This document shows, piece by piece, positions 36,001 to 49,289 of a stretch of DNA of 64,000 nt; position 1 is the stretch's first letter, and each line of letters starts with the position of its first letter. The notes under the pieces were generated by a model, which was not told the origin of the DNA, made no database searches, and was given only the letters and a program-made list of their open reading frames with translations. The position numbers were made by a program, and so were the translations under genes. The DNA is taken from positions 7,066,971-7,130,970 of the forward strand of contig NC_081333.1 in assembly GCF_022539665.2 (NCBI RefSeq). The letters are read 5' to 3'. Origin of the DNA: Daphnia carinata. Taxonomy: Eukaryota; Arthropoda; Branchiopoda; Diplostraca; Daphniidae.

Positions 36001-39000
36001 CTCGAAGGAAAATCCCAATCAGGAAGCCGATCGCTATGACTACCCAAAATATATCGCAAGTTTCGTCTCGAACAGAAACAATAGAAACTGGTAATGTCGA
36101 CGTTATCGTAAAAACGGCTTGGTGAAACCCGCCGCAAACAAATGGCCTTTGATTCGAATTATTTTTAAGGAGAGAAAAATGGCCAGACGTCAATGAAGCG
36201 CAAACAGGGAAAGAGTGTGAAAACAACGAAATCCGAGGCTCTTCCTTTACGCGTCAGCGCAAAACGACACAGAATGTAGTAACTGTGTTGTCATGCAGAG
36301 AGTCATGCGAGCGAGAATGAGGCGGAAGGGACAAGGAGGATCATCGCCACGGATGAGTCGTCGAACGGCTTCGGTAGACGGAAAGAGACCAACGGATGAA
36401 ACCTTTCAACATTCATTGATAAGCCGAAGTGCAGAAAGGACCGCGCTTTCATTTTATTTCCATTGTTTTAGACACATTTTCGAACGGAGTAACGAAAGCG
36501 AGAAAGCAAATGGAGAAGAGCGAAATTCTTGTAGCAAAAAGAGAAATGGGGATTATTAACATCGATGACAATGAAGCACGCAATCAAACGCCAACAATGC
36601 GACGAGTTTCTAGCGCTCGTTAGTCGAATTTCGCCAGCCAATGTTTGTTTCCGCTTTTTTTCACACGCAAATCGTTTCCATCTGAACAGCGACGGTCCGT
36701 CCGAATAGAATGCGGAACTGATTTGAGACGTCGGGATACGTGCGCACAAATGCTGAAGTGGGAAATGTCGATAGAGTCAAGTTTGATTGATTCCGCGACG
36801 TTAATCAAAACATCCGCTTCGGTAACCGATCCAACGGGCAAGTCGATCTCGGTTTCAGGCATCAGGGCAACGAGAGTACACGAAGAACGAGGCAGAGATC
36901 AAGGGCCAAGTGGTAAATAAGATCCTGTTGGTTCTCTCACGTTTTTGTGTATATTTTTTTGCTTTTTGATTGTGCCTTGGCAATGCCCAAAAATATATGA
37001 CGCATGGATGAAAAAAAAAACGATACCAGTGGGGATGAAAAGGAACGTGAGCAGAGAGCAAGAGAAAAGCGGATCAACGAAACGAAGTCGAGCACTCGAC
37101 GAAGGACGACGACTGACTGAATCGGCAAAGCGAACACGGCGCACTGGCCACACGGGGAATTCGACGTCAGCGATGGCGACGCCCGAAAAGTGTCGGGAAA
37201 CGAGAGATGAAGGGAATAAAAAGGAAAAAAGAAAAAGAAGAAGGGGGAGAGAAGAAGGATAGAAGAGGGAAAGAAATGAGAGGTTGCGGTGTGTAAATAT
37301 ACAGCTGCGAAGGATTCAAAGAGCCCATCTAGGCCTGCAACTGGTTGGTTTGGACTTCCCTCTATCCTGATTCACTTTTGACTCTTTGGTAACCGACGGA
37401 GTTTTATTTATATCCACATAGACGGTAGACATATGGACGAAATAACCCATACCCTCGGTGCCAGCGCGTTCACACTCGACAGTGTGAAAATTTTCCCTTT
37501 TTGTTTTCTCTTCTGATGTTTGTCTTTAGGGGTTTGTGTATACGGCAAAGACGACAGACGAACATAAAAACGGAGAAATTGGGGAAAAAAAATAAGGATA
37601 GCCCGTAGAACGGTAAAGAAAATAGAAAATTTGGAAAAAAAAAGTGGAACCGCTCCGAAAGTCAAAGCAAACCGTGTAGTATGCTAATAAGCTTGAAACG
37701 GGAGAAAACGAAATAATCGCCTGTAAAGAGATTTATTACACTTATACAACCTCTCGCACGTATATATCCTATGCGTGCATACCGTTAAGCAGTATATATA
37801 TATATATATAAAGACGTAGGTTTGTTTTTTCTTTCGGCCGTGCGTCTGGCATGCGCGGAAGCGGCCTACAGTGGCACGAAATAGCAATGGCATCCAGTCG
37901 GCATACAATCGAGCAGGTCGTGAACAACAACATCGGCACCGCAGCGCCCTTTGCAGGTATACCTTAGCACTGAGCGCATGGGTGTTTATCGATCATATCG
38001 AGGCAGCGGCGGCGGCAATATCCGTGTCTAATATACGAGTTATTACATTGGCAAACGCAAGCCATCGCCTTCCCAGACGGCCGTAGCCTATTGGCAGTGC
38101 TGAAGCTTTAAAGCCCAGCACATCTTGTTGGCAATTTTTCTTGTGAATACGTACAAAAAAAAAACCATTGCACTCGATCGTCTAACAGGTTTGAGGATCG
38201 GGAGATTTCTTTGAAACGGAGCAATGGTTGTGGGAGAATAGAAACGATAGTGACCTCGTTTGGCCAGTAAAAGCACGTCGCCAAGGCACTGCCAGCTCTG
38301 GCTATATATGAAAAGCACAGTTTTCGCATATCAATGTTAATTCTGAAGCGCCCTTTCTCTACTCACGTTTACGCAATTTTCTACGTTCCACCTACTCTTT
38401 CGCCTCAGTTCTCCGCAATAAACCGATGTACCATACTGTTAGCGCAAACGATATTGTGATATACAGTACGTACTTAAATAAAAGGTTTTGACGATCTGGT
38501 GTCGAGATCACCGTGGCCGACTCGATTTCTACCATTAAAAGGATTGATCCCGCGGTTGACATCAAAATGCCATTGGCGCACTCAGCGATTGCCATTCCAA
38601 CTATTCATATGAGCTTTTATTTATATGCTTTTTTTTCTTTTGTTGAGGGTATAGCACAGGAGAAGGGAAAAAGAACGTGGGCGGAAACCGACAGTGATAT
38701 GGCGGACACGAATGTTTATGTCTTTGCCGTTCTAGGCCTTTAGTCCTACACATAAATATCTACTACACCGGTAGTGTTCTCGGTCACAAGTACAAGGACT
38801 GGCCAAGAAGTTCCCTTTTTTTCCTGTGAAAGTTTCATAAAGAGGTAAACATACGAGCAAATCCATACGGGAAGAGAAGAATGAACGGAAGACAGTGTTT
38901 GCTTTCGACCTTTTGCGGCCCGCCAGTCATGTCTATATGCTCTATAGATGAAAATATATTTGCAGAAGATGAAAAGAACATTGCCTTAAAAAAGAAGTCA

Positions 39001-42000
39001 ATGGGACCGAGACGAATGGGCAGAAAGAAAGGAAAGAAGTACCGGATTATGTGAATGATGTAGATGTTTTATAGCTAATGCCGATCAGGCGTTGTATGAA
39101 TGAATTCTCAGAACGAATCGATAATAACTGACATCGTCTGAAGAAGGAAGAAAGAAGACGGGCGGAACAAGACGGCTCATCACAAATTTAGTTGTACCAC
39201 ACATAAATCGCAAGCAAGCTGTTAAAAAAAAAGGTATCGGGGGCGTGACTTGATTGAATCTTTTTCGTGTCATGGTCAACCCATGCAAACTTGATTTGAT
39301 TTACTTGCTAGGATTCCTGTTCGAACTTCCAAGCCGCTGAGCCTTTAGCTACCAATCGATATGAAGCTTATCTCTTATAATAAGGCTACACGGTACGCAC
39401 GCATCAGACGGCAATATTCCCGCAAAGTACCATACAAAGTCGGGTTGCAAAAGGTTTCGCAATGGCACGCATTGAATAGATCAATCCCGTACGCCAGGAA
39501 AAACATGTAAAATGGTAGACAGAATTTTAGCTTTTAGAGCGGAAGTTGCGTCAGCAAGAATAACGCTAGCGTCGCTGCGTATATACAATAACAAGTCGCT
39601 GTAGAAGGGGAAGAAGAAGGAACAAAACATCCGAGTATACATACAGCCCTAATAACAACAACTCTAAGCAAAAAATAAAATAAAAATCTACTTGAACGCG
39701 TCTCTTTCCCAAATCTTTGAACCTCTCCAAGGACTAGGCGTCCTCTTATTGTATATTCAACAAACATGGCGTCATCCGTACACAAACACAAGAAGCACCT
39801 AGATGCAGACAAGACCGTCAGCCGGACTTGTTATTTCCTGCAAGTGCGCTGTTGCTTCGGGCTGTTACACGTACAAGTCCCTTGAAACGTCTGCTTTCGT
39901 TTCTTATTACCTTTCCACTTGCTGTTTTCAGTAAACTACAGTGAGTTGCTTTAAGTTGCACAGAACAGAGGCGAGCAACGTTTTACATGCATAGTAAAAT
40001 TGGTCGACAGGGCTGTTTAAGGAAAACAACACATTTTCATAAAGGGCTCCCCCGTTCGTCCTGGAAAATCAACAACAAGTAGGTAGACGCTGCGTGGGTG
40101 CTGCCACTAACCCACTTTACTTTACGCTTAAATAAGTAAACAGACGTTATCGTCTTCTGCTCGAATTCAACTCGAGTTTTTTAACGGATATATTCTACGT
40201 CTTTACAGTCACGTCAGATAGCGCGAACAACTCTGACTCACGAGATTCCCGTCTGGAATGGCTTGCCATGTTGTATGGAAATGAAGTAGAAAAACATTCA
40301 AACGATCTCGATTGAAACGTTGGATACCCCGCTCCCTCCCGGGGGGGGAGGAATTGAGGAAATAACGGGGGGGGGGGCGTTATTTTCTCAATCAATGCAG
40401 GCTGATGCGTAGGCCGTATCCCAAGCCATTAATGAATTTCATTATCTTAATTGCGTTGGTATGCTGTCGCCACGAAGGCACAAACGTGGCGAATGAAGGG
40501 GGGGCAAAGACGATTCAATTTCCAAAGAAAAAAAAAGAAAAAATGAACACAAATTACAGGGTCCTGACATCAATTTCCCCCCCCCCCCCCTCCTACTCTT
40601 CGGTATTTTTGATTTCAGAGTCATTTTATCGGAGACCCAGGCGTGGCAATCAGTTGGAGCTGATTAGAAAAAAAGGCAAAATCACCATGTTTTGCATGGT
40701 ACATGAGCTTTCAACGCGCGGCGCGGGGTCGTCTTCTCAATTTAAACTATCAGAAGTTGATTGCTTTTGGCAACTAGGGTGAAATAAAAGTCGTCACGAA
40801 GAGCGCGATTGTCTGGCTCTTGATTGTTGACTAAGAAAAAGCATGAGGACGTAGCTAGAGGATTGGCCATCGACAAGAGAAGCAGCTATACTCACATCTA
40901 CTACAGCAGTATCTTTCGATGACCTGCTGTACGTTTGCGGATAACATTCAACACCAAACCCTCGCTCTGTTTCATGCACGTCGGTCATGTGCTACCACAC
41001 GCGTGTAATCCCATGGGCGGCCGCGAGCTTCTGAGAAAACAAATGAAAAAGAAAAAGGGAACCGAAAACGAGGCCAGGAAAAATAGAGAGATCGAAAAGA
41101 AATCCGAGCGAGAGAAAAGAAGGAAGAGTTGGAAATCCAACTTCTTGTTTTTTTTTTTATTTCTTGCTATATCGTCAAGCGAGTGAAGACCTGGTTTTGA
41201 CAGTGCCTGTCATCTTTGCTTGGCGCTCCTTCGCTCAAAACTAACGAGTTCATTCCGCTTTTATAGCCACGCATGGAAGGGAAAAAAAAAATTATTCACG
41301 ACATCGACAACGCAGCGAAAAATGAAATCCTTTTCTTTTTCATGCAAGGACTGTGCACGCAGCGAAGGTGGATCAATCTGACATTTCTTCGAATAAAATT
41401 GACATGGAGAGACGGCTGATGCATGACGTGGAATTACTGCAAACCGAGGGCATCTTTTTATCGAACAATAACAGGAGAACCAACTTATGGGAATACCTGC
41501 AAAGGACAGAGTCCAAGCTTATGTAACCCCCCGCAAAACTTCAAGCCAATCGATAAAGGAATCAACACTATGATATCATATGCTATCACAAGATGATGGC
41601 TCTATATCTTCCCACTGGTCTCGACCTCAATCGTATTATTATCCCCTCTACAGAAAGCAAGTAATGGCCACAGTGTACATCGCTTGTCGCTCTGGGTCCT
41701 TTATACTGGCCGGCATGATCCTCTACGTGAACAGCTGGGTACTGGGCACATCCTCTTTTATGGATTACATACGATAAGAAGAAATAAGACTGCTTTCCGA
41801 TTTATCGGATCTTCATCCAGAAATAGCACAAGATGTTGAACGATATCGTAATAAACCGACGCCACTGTGGTCGACATCGAGGATCCTTATAACATCCATG
41901 AGATAAACCACCAACGCAGGATAAAATAGAGCAAAATAAACAAAAGGATGAAAGAAAATGCCGACGAAAAGAAAAAACAAGGTCCCCTGTTGCGATTCAT

Positions 42001-45000
42001 GAGGATTCTTGATCTTTGACTATAGCAAGAGGCATTCAGTTATGTCACATGTCCACAGTGTCCATGTCGTTACGCTAATGCTTCCCAACTAGTAGCGCCT
42101 GCGTCCCTCCCACTTGCTCACTTCTAACACGGTCTCTGCTCGTGCGCTCGTTGTCTGATGCAGTAAATTCGCTTTTAATGACACCCGGGGTGGCAGACAA
42201 GTAGGAGAGAACTCCCTGGGTGAGCTCAAGAGTGAAATGAAAAAAAAAGAAAAAAAAAAAAAAAAAAAAGATAGGAAGCAAAGCAACCCGTACGTATTGT
42301 TGCGTGTTAAGGTCTGCATACAACCAACGCCTCCCTCCTGAGCTATACTAACAAGATTGGTTTTTTTTCAGTCTTCCTCTTTTTTTCTTGTGTGTTTCTT
42401 TTTTGTGAAAAAACAGCTGATCCCGTCTGGTTTCTAAAAAAAAAAAACTCGCATGAGGACAACTTTTTAGATTATTTTGTTCCGTTTTCTTTGCCATGTC
42501 TTGTTGTTGCCATTTCAGAGTAATCCTTCATTTTTCATTGCTCTTCCGTTGACTGCCGCCTCTCTTTTTGCTAACGTCAAAGCCCGTCAACATAGTCTCG
42601 ATTCACAGGCATGCCACTCAAAAGCTTCATCATAAAAAAACAACAAAATCTAATGTTTTGTCGTTGCACGAAATTTGCGAGGTTGAATGGCAAAAAAAAT
42701 GAACGCAAATGGATCCGTCACTTTGGTTGCGCTTCGAATCACCGAAAAACAAAAACACGAGAAGACCTGTTGTGTTCGTTAAAGGGTGCGAACTAAGAAG
42801 CGCCACGTAAAGGACGTGAAACATATAAATAAAAAAAATTAGGGCGATTGGTTCTATGGTAACGGGACTGGAAATATAGGGAGGGTGAAATCCTGCGTGA
42901 TATGTACACATCCAGATGGGAGCAGATGTTTGCTTGTATTATGAGTGCCAAGCCTATGCTAACCTTCTCACCTCGGTACAATAGAGGGGACGGCATTAGG
43001 ACGACTGTGAGACGCGCTCCAACGAAGGCGGACGTCAAAACACTATTAAGGCACTCTCACAAAATAAATAGAGACATTTTTTTTTTTAAGAAACCAAAGA
43101 GTACCGGAAAAAAAACGAAGAGCTTGAGAGACAAACTAACGCATCTAAGATGGCATTCTCTCACAAACTTCTCTACATAAAAGTCATTTCCTTTTTCTTT
43201 TTTTTCTTCGACGACAGCGCCGCCTTAAAAAAAAAAAGGAATTCATCGTAAAGAAGGGTAATTGAATAACATCGGCAGCTGTTTAGACTGCGATGCGATG
43301 CCATTAACAACACGGTTGAGGCCCGAGATGCGTACCGAGTTGTACAGAGAATTGCTCGGGAATCTTGTTTTTCTGGTGTGCTGGTCTCGCCCATTTATCA
43401 CGCGTCTTTTTATTTCCCCCGCCCACGACAAAGAATTGACTGCCGTTAATCTATAACAACCTCATTTTTTTTTCTTTCGTGTTATACATGTATAAAAAAA
43501 AAAGGAGGATGCGGGAACTTGGGAAGGATACAGAAAGAATGTAGGAGGAGTCTCTTGAAGGGCATAGTATTACATCCCGCGTCAGTTCCGGCAAAGTCGG
43601 GGCTTCTGCCGGAACTCACGCCAATAAGCAAGAGCCACCTAGTGTTTGATGGTTCCACCGGAAGCTAAAAACCGCCCTGGCCAAATGCAAGCCACAGGCA
43701 AAGAACGGACGTGCGGAAATCATTATGACATTATATGGTCACACGGTTTCCGGTGAATGAGAGAGACACTGGATACTTGTCCCTAATTTACCGCATACGC
43801 GCGTGACCCCCTTCGCTCTTGTTAACGAGTACAGGAGGGTCTCTTAACTAATGAGTCAGCGTCCCACTTGTACGAGCCTCTGCCGAGAATTTGGAAGCAG
43901 GTTCCCTCTCCCCTCCCCCCAATAGCCCAGTTATGAGTTGTGTATAACGAGACGGACTGCAATTGCATGACGTGGCCTTTCTTCATCGGCACGTCACTCC
44001 GACACGACGAGCAGATCGATTGAAGCTTCCGCAAGAAGAGAGCCGGAGGAAAAATGCCCAATAATGCGTTTGATGTATGAGACATGTAAAAAAAAAAAAG
44101 CAATAAGGAACGATTCCCCCACCCCCACATCACGGTATACTTGTTATTCGCTGGGTTGCTATAGAGTCTAGCGTTTCAGATCTTAACTAATACCACACGG
44201 TCGAAATCGATGTAGTCCATCGATCTTTCCAGTTGCGGGAACAAACAGCAACATACATTTCCGAGAAGTCTAGTTCAAACAAAATAGAGGGATGATACAT
44301 ACGAGGGATATACGAAGCGACATCGACGTGAAAACGAAATAAATTCACAAAGGAAGTAGATTCAATCGTGCACGGTCAGCTTGTCCACCTTTATGTTAAA
44401 AAGCAGCTTTTTCCCTTAGATATTGTTTCAAAATTCAGTCTCTTCTCTTGATGTCGTTTGCAAGTCGTTGTTTACTTATAGCGTAGCACGTCATTCGTTA
44501 ACAAACGCACCAACATACGAATCGACTCGGCTCCAACGCATATTGCAGATCTGTGTCACGGCCGAAGAGATGAAACGAACCGTTCATCCATCTACTGTTA
44601 TGTATAAAAAGAAAAGCCGACAAAAGACAGCGGGGGGATTTCTATAGTCTATTAGGTCGGATTATGGTATAGGAACAATAAGAATAGAGTCGACGGAGGC
44701 TTGTTTTGTAGCCCACAAACGGAAAGAACGGAATAAAGAGGGCATTTGACAGGCCTACAGGAAAGACATTTCTCGTGTCTATTGCGCGCTATTGTTGCGG
44801 ACCAATTCCGTTCTGACGGATCACCGCCTCTATATATTCTAATTCGCATTTAGTTTATTTCTTTCCCGCAGATCCATCAGTCACCGTAACAACCACCAGC
44901 AGACATTCGCCCCATCGTTCTTCTCTTTTCACCATCTTCTTACTATATCCTTTGCCAATTCTTCCGTTTTGGCTTTATGTTTTGTGTGACTTCCAGATTG

Positions 45001-45093
45001 CTGCGTGCGTCAGCAAGTCAGATAAGAATAGGGTTAAAAGGAGGAAGAAAAAACCACAATGCAAACTTTTGGGATGTGTTTAGATACAGTATA

Positions 45094-45141
<48 letters not shown>

Positions 45142-48086
45142 TAACACATTTTGGCGCATAGCTTCCTGCCCCACTAACACTACTGTCACGCTAAGGGTAC
45201 GTCAGGCTCCCTCTGAGGGTGGATTCGTTTATCCTCGTCTTCCAGTGCCACACGGGATATGACGTGCTCGTCAACGTACAATGCGCTACCCAAAAAGATC
45301 CAGATGTTGTGTCAAACGAAGCTTCCGCGACAGAATGATGATGAGCATTCTGACGCAAAGCTAGGAATCGTAAAAAAATAAATAAGAGAAGATCTAACAC
45401 ACGTAAACGTATGTAGCATTTTGTCTCTAATTCTTTTTTTCCCCCTACTTTTCTCACCCAAAAACCCTTTGCAATGTTATCTGCCATTTGGATTTTTATT
45501 TCTAGGCAGCCATAAACGAGTACGACATCTGTCATCCATACCGATCACGGTTGCTACCAATTGGGCCGTTGTTCCATCTTCTACGCCAGCCGCGTTCATT
45601 GAAGACTCGCATTCTACCAATTTCTCAATTTTTACTACACTGTTTTAAAAACGCGCTAAATTAAAGAGTCCTTGAGCTACGAATTCCGAAAGACCGTATG
45701 GTAAAATGTTCATTTGGTTAGGGGGGACCTCTCATACACTCGTTAATAATGTCACCAGATGGAAGTTGTGGAGGAGTCGTTCCAGCTACGCAAAAAGCAC
45801 GCGAAAACAAAACAAACAAAATCCGAATCTGTTATGCAAAAATAAATATGCCCCTGCCCCTCAAAAAAAAAAAAGAAGAAATGTTAATAATAATAAACAG
45901 AACCCTTTATAGCGCTCGTTGAGAGAGTGCAAAGCCGCGAGTTGACGACCGTAAATGACACATGATTCACGAGGCATAAGGGGAAAGAGAACCCAATTCG
46001 AAACGAAGAAGATATTTATAGACACGCGGCGGAGTATAGGCAGACGTCCGAAATGATGAAATAAATTGTCAAAAAAAGTTGTACCGCAACGTAGAGTGCG
46101 ATGATGGAATACAAGTTTCCTTTGCTGACACGCAAACACGGTTGCAAATAGCATATAAAAACAAACACAAATGTACACACAAAAAGCGCACCGATGCGTG
46201 ACAGTCGTAGGTAATCAACTTTCTAACCGAAATAAATAAATAAATAAAGAACGAAAGAAACGTCAAAGCTTTCCCCGCTCTTGTCATCATCATCGATTTC
46301 TTCATCGTCGTCGCTCGTCGGTGAAATTCAATTTGTGAATACCGAAAATAGCAAGATTTGAATGGTGGGCGCATAGAGACATATGGTTGAAGCGTCAGGG
46401 AGGCTTTTCATACCATCAGAACGGGAAAAATATGAACGGAAACGGGCGAAAGAAATTCGCAACAAAGGGATTTTCATCTGGTGAATGACTGCCGCTATGG
46501 TTTGAAATCGCAGAAGAAAGTCATCCGAATTCTGCCGATGGCATTGCCACTTTTTCTTTCTCACCCATTTCACATTCCGAGCTGTTTTCTTCTTTTCTTT
46601 TTCTACTTCAAAACCGAATCCGATTTTTCTTTGATCATTCATTTGTTATAATCAATCAAAAAAAAAAAAGTTATGGTTTTGCTTGCTGTCATTTTTGTTT
46701 TTTTAATCCAATTCTCACGCAATCAGCGATTTTTGCATGCATTTTCTTCGCTGTTTTCTCTTTGATTTCTCTTCTTTGGCTTATGGTAGATGTACGCAGC
46801 AGTCGGCTTGGTTCAAAGAAAAACAAAATAAAGGATTTAGAAGCCACGAGATAAACAAAATAAGTGGTAACGTTAGGATGTTTGGATGTACAGAATTACT
46901 AAAGCGCGGCTCTTTTCTTTTGTGCCCGTTTCTTTGTCGGCAAAGGTTTTCGTTTTCCTCTTCACATTTCACGACGTCACAGATCGATGGTCAGTAACTG
47001 ATCCCGAAAGCCTTACAAGTCTAAATACGACGCTTGACGCCGGATTCTTGCCATTTTGTAATTCGATTGATCTCGAATGTCAAGACCTGAATTTTCAGTG
47101 ATGCAATCAAGCCATGGTGAGACGCGCGACCATTAGAAATCAATCGGGCACGAGCGAAAAGAGGCCGACAGAATGGAATGACCAACATCATTAGCATAGT
47201 TAACCTCAACGTTTCTCATTCACAGATCCCGCTGAAATACACGAACGTAATGGTCCCTTTATTTTTCATTATCAAAGCGACTCTTTTGCGCTTCCCTTTC
47301 ATTTCCCTCTTGCGCTCTGACACTCAGCGAGGGAACGAGTGAGTTGCAACTGAAGCGTTAACCGAATGGATATGGACATGTTTTACGTTACCTGGTTCGA
47401 AGAGATTGAGCGATTTTAGAGCGTTTCCTGCGCTGCCACGACCACAATAGGGTCGACTGCTTGTTGCCCATCTCTCGGGACCCTGAGAGAGGGAAAAACG
47501 AGTACCACTCTTTCCACCGTGTTTTTTCTTCTTCTTTCTTTTTCTCCTTTTTATTTTTTTGCCCGTTCACGCAAGTTGTGTGTGTGTGTATGTTTTTTTT
47601 CTACGGTAGGACGAAGTTGTCTGGTCTAAATCTGGTCCAGATAAGCAACGACGTACCTTCAGCGTCACACTAAGACGACGTTAGCGAAGGCGGGCTGCGG
47701 AGTTAGGGCCGATAACACAAGTAAAAGCTCCATCAACTCGTAACGAGAGAAAAAGAAAGAGACTAAATGTAGACATCCACAGGGATCGGAGGCGTTCGGA
47801 TCGTGTAGGACCGTCGCAGTAAGACGCCCCCCTTTTTTTCTTTCGCCTCCTTCTGATTGCCTTGTATGTGCGTGTTTATTCACTCGCTTCCGTTGCCACC
47901 TCCGTGATTGCCAGCACGTGGAAATCGGGAAGCGCAAGACCGTTGAACTGATGCGACCCCATCGAACCACCGGACAGTAAAAAAACCAGGCGACATTATC
48001 CGTCTTTGCTTCCTTCTTTTTCTTCGATGGCTACTCGATGGGTTTCCCAATTGTCAATTCACTTTTAACGAGCGGCTCAAACTCAC
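33019..48086. other. Gene-poor DNA, probably 5' intron or upstream region of the FRMPD4-like gene
   Basis: No supported coding exon. Many overlapping short open frames on both strands arise from low-complexity sequence (for example 34837-35313 and 35756-36226). Homopolymers of A or T of 8-20 bases are frequent and in both orientations. Small low-complexity tracts include poly-C/poly-G runs at 40341-40376 and 40579-40590, a TA run near 37794-37810, and a GT run at 45096-45136. Confidence 0.45.
45096..45136. repeat. (GT)n microsatellite
   Basis: About 20 uninterrupted TG units, read directly. Confidence 0.95.
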
Positions 48087-48145
48087 GAATTTTCACAGCC
48101 AACCGTCACATCCAAACGTCCATCTTGAATACCGTAGTCGTGCAT
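48087..48145 (-). CDS. Candidate first coding exon of the FRMPD4-like gene
   Basis: On the minus strand an ATG at 48145 opens a 19-codon frame (MHDYGIQDGRLDVTVGCEN) that ends with two spare bases (TC) at a good donor, GTGAGT, at 48086. The WW exon at 33018 needs exactly two incoming bases; the join would read N-S-H-I-N-Q. The same frame is open for at least 30 codons upstream of the ATG. The phase match and distance from other genes make this plausible, but any donor matches phase one time in three. The intron would be 15 kb and I cannot confirm homology for these residues. An unseen exon nearer to 33018 is an alternative. Confidence 0.3.
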
Positions 48146-48408
48146 TCGCTCAGTTCGAACTGAACCAATCACCCAACTAGACGAGACTGCTGCTGTTCCA
48201 TATCCATCGCTAGCGTGACTATTGTTGATGACGTCGATTGAAAGAAAAAAAAAGTAGCACCACCAGACGAATTGATCTGCCCAACTAGGCCACCGCTAGA
48301 CGAAAGTACCACTACAGAGAAGGATACGACACGCAATGGATCGCCGAGAAGGCGGTGCCATTTGAAATTACACGACGAAGCCAAAAGATACTACACAGCA
48401 ATGAAAGC

Positions 48409-48433
48409 AAAAAAAAAAAAAAAAAAAAAAAAA
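48409..48433. repeat. Poly(A) tract of 25
   Basis: Uninterrupted run of A on the plus strand, one of many in this half of the window. Confidence 0.95.
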
Positions 48434-49266
48434 GAGAAGATAGAATGAAAGAGAGACAGAGGCCTATTACATGCGGACCGTTCGGTCACGGATCGCGATG
48501 CCAACTGAGATGATACACATGTGACGTTCCAAGGAGCAGAGGCAAAAGCGGCAGGAGGATGGCAGACGAGGGAAGACCGAGGAGGAGCTAATACCGTGTA
48601 CCGCATGTTGTTAGTATAGACTTTTACGTGTGTGTGCGTGTGTCTTGCTCCAGTTGGCCTTTTGACACGAGCAAGAAGAAACAACATGTTACAAAAATGA
48701 GGGAAGACTCGAGACTAATTGTAGGCAATTGAAGCGAACGAGACGCAAAACAGAAACATCAATGTCATGTTTTAACGTCGAGTATCGAAATTCGGTACAG
48801 TTCCGACAATATCACTATAATCATAAACAAAATCGATGTACATAGATAAACTGGAAATTTTAAAACGAAGTTAAGGAAGATCGAACGCGAAAATATTTAA
48901 ATTTCAAACCAATGGATGTGGAATGAGACATTGAATAAGAAACGTGAAAACAACACTTGAATTGAATAATCACCTGACAATCCCATCTATTATTCCATGT
49001 CCATTTGTTTTTTTTTCTTTACTAGCTAGTACTACTCTTGATTTCCCCCGCACGTTCAATTTCTCAACTCGACTTACGGCCTGAGACCGTGCGCACTGTC
49101 GATGACAGCCGCGCTATCCACCTGGGTAGTTTATGGTGCGGATATATAGTTACATCGAACAAACATACGACCCCGGAGGACCAAAAATAAATGTATTGTG
49201 CGCCACTGTGCTGTCAGAAAACTCTAGTTGAAAGTCGGAAAGAAATGCACCTCAAACACGCAGACA

Positions 49267-49289
49267 AGAGAGAGAGAGAGAGAGAGAGA
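49267..49289. repeat. (GA)n microsatellite
   Basis: About 11 GA units, read directly. Confidence 0.95.
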
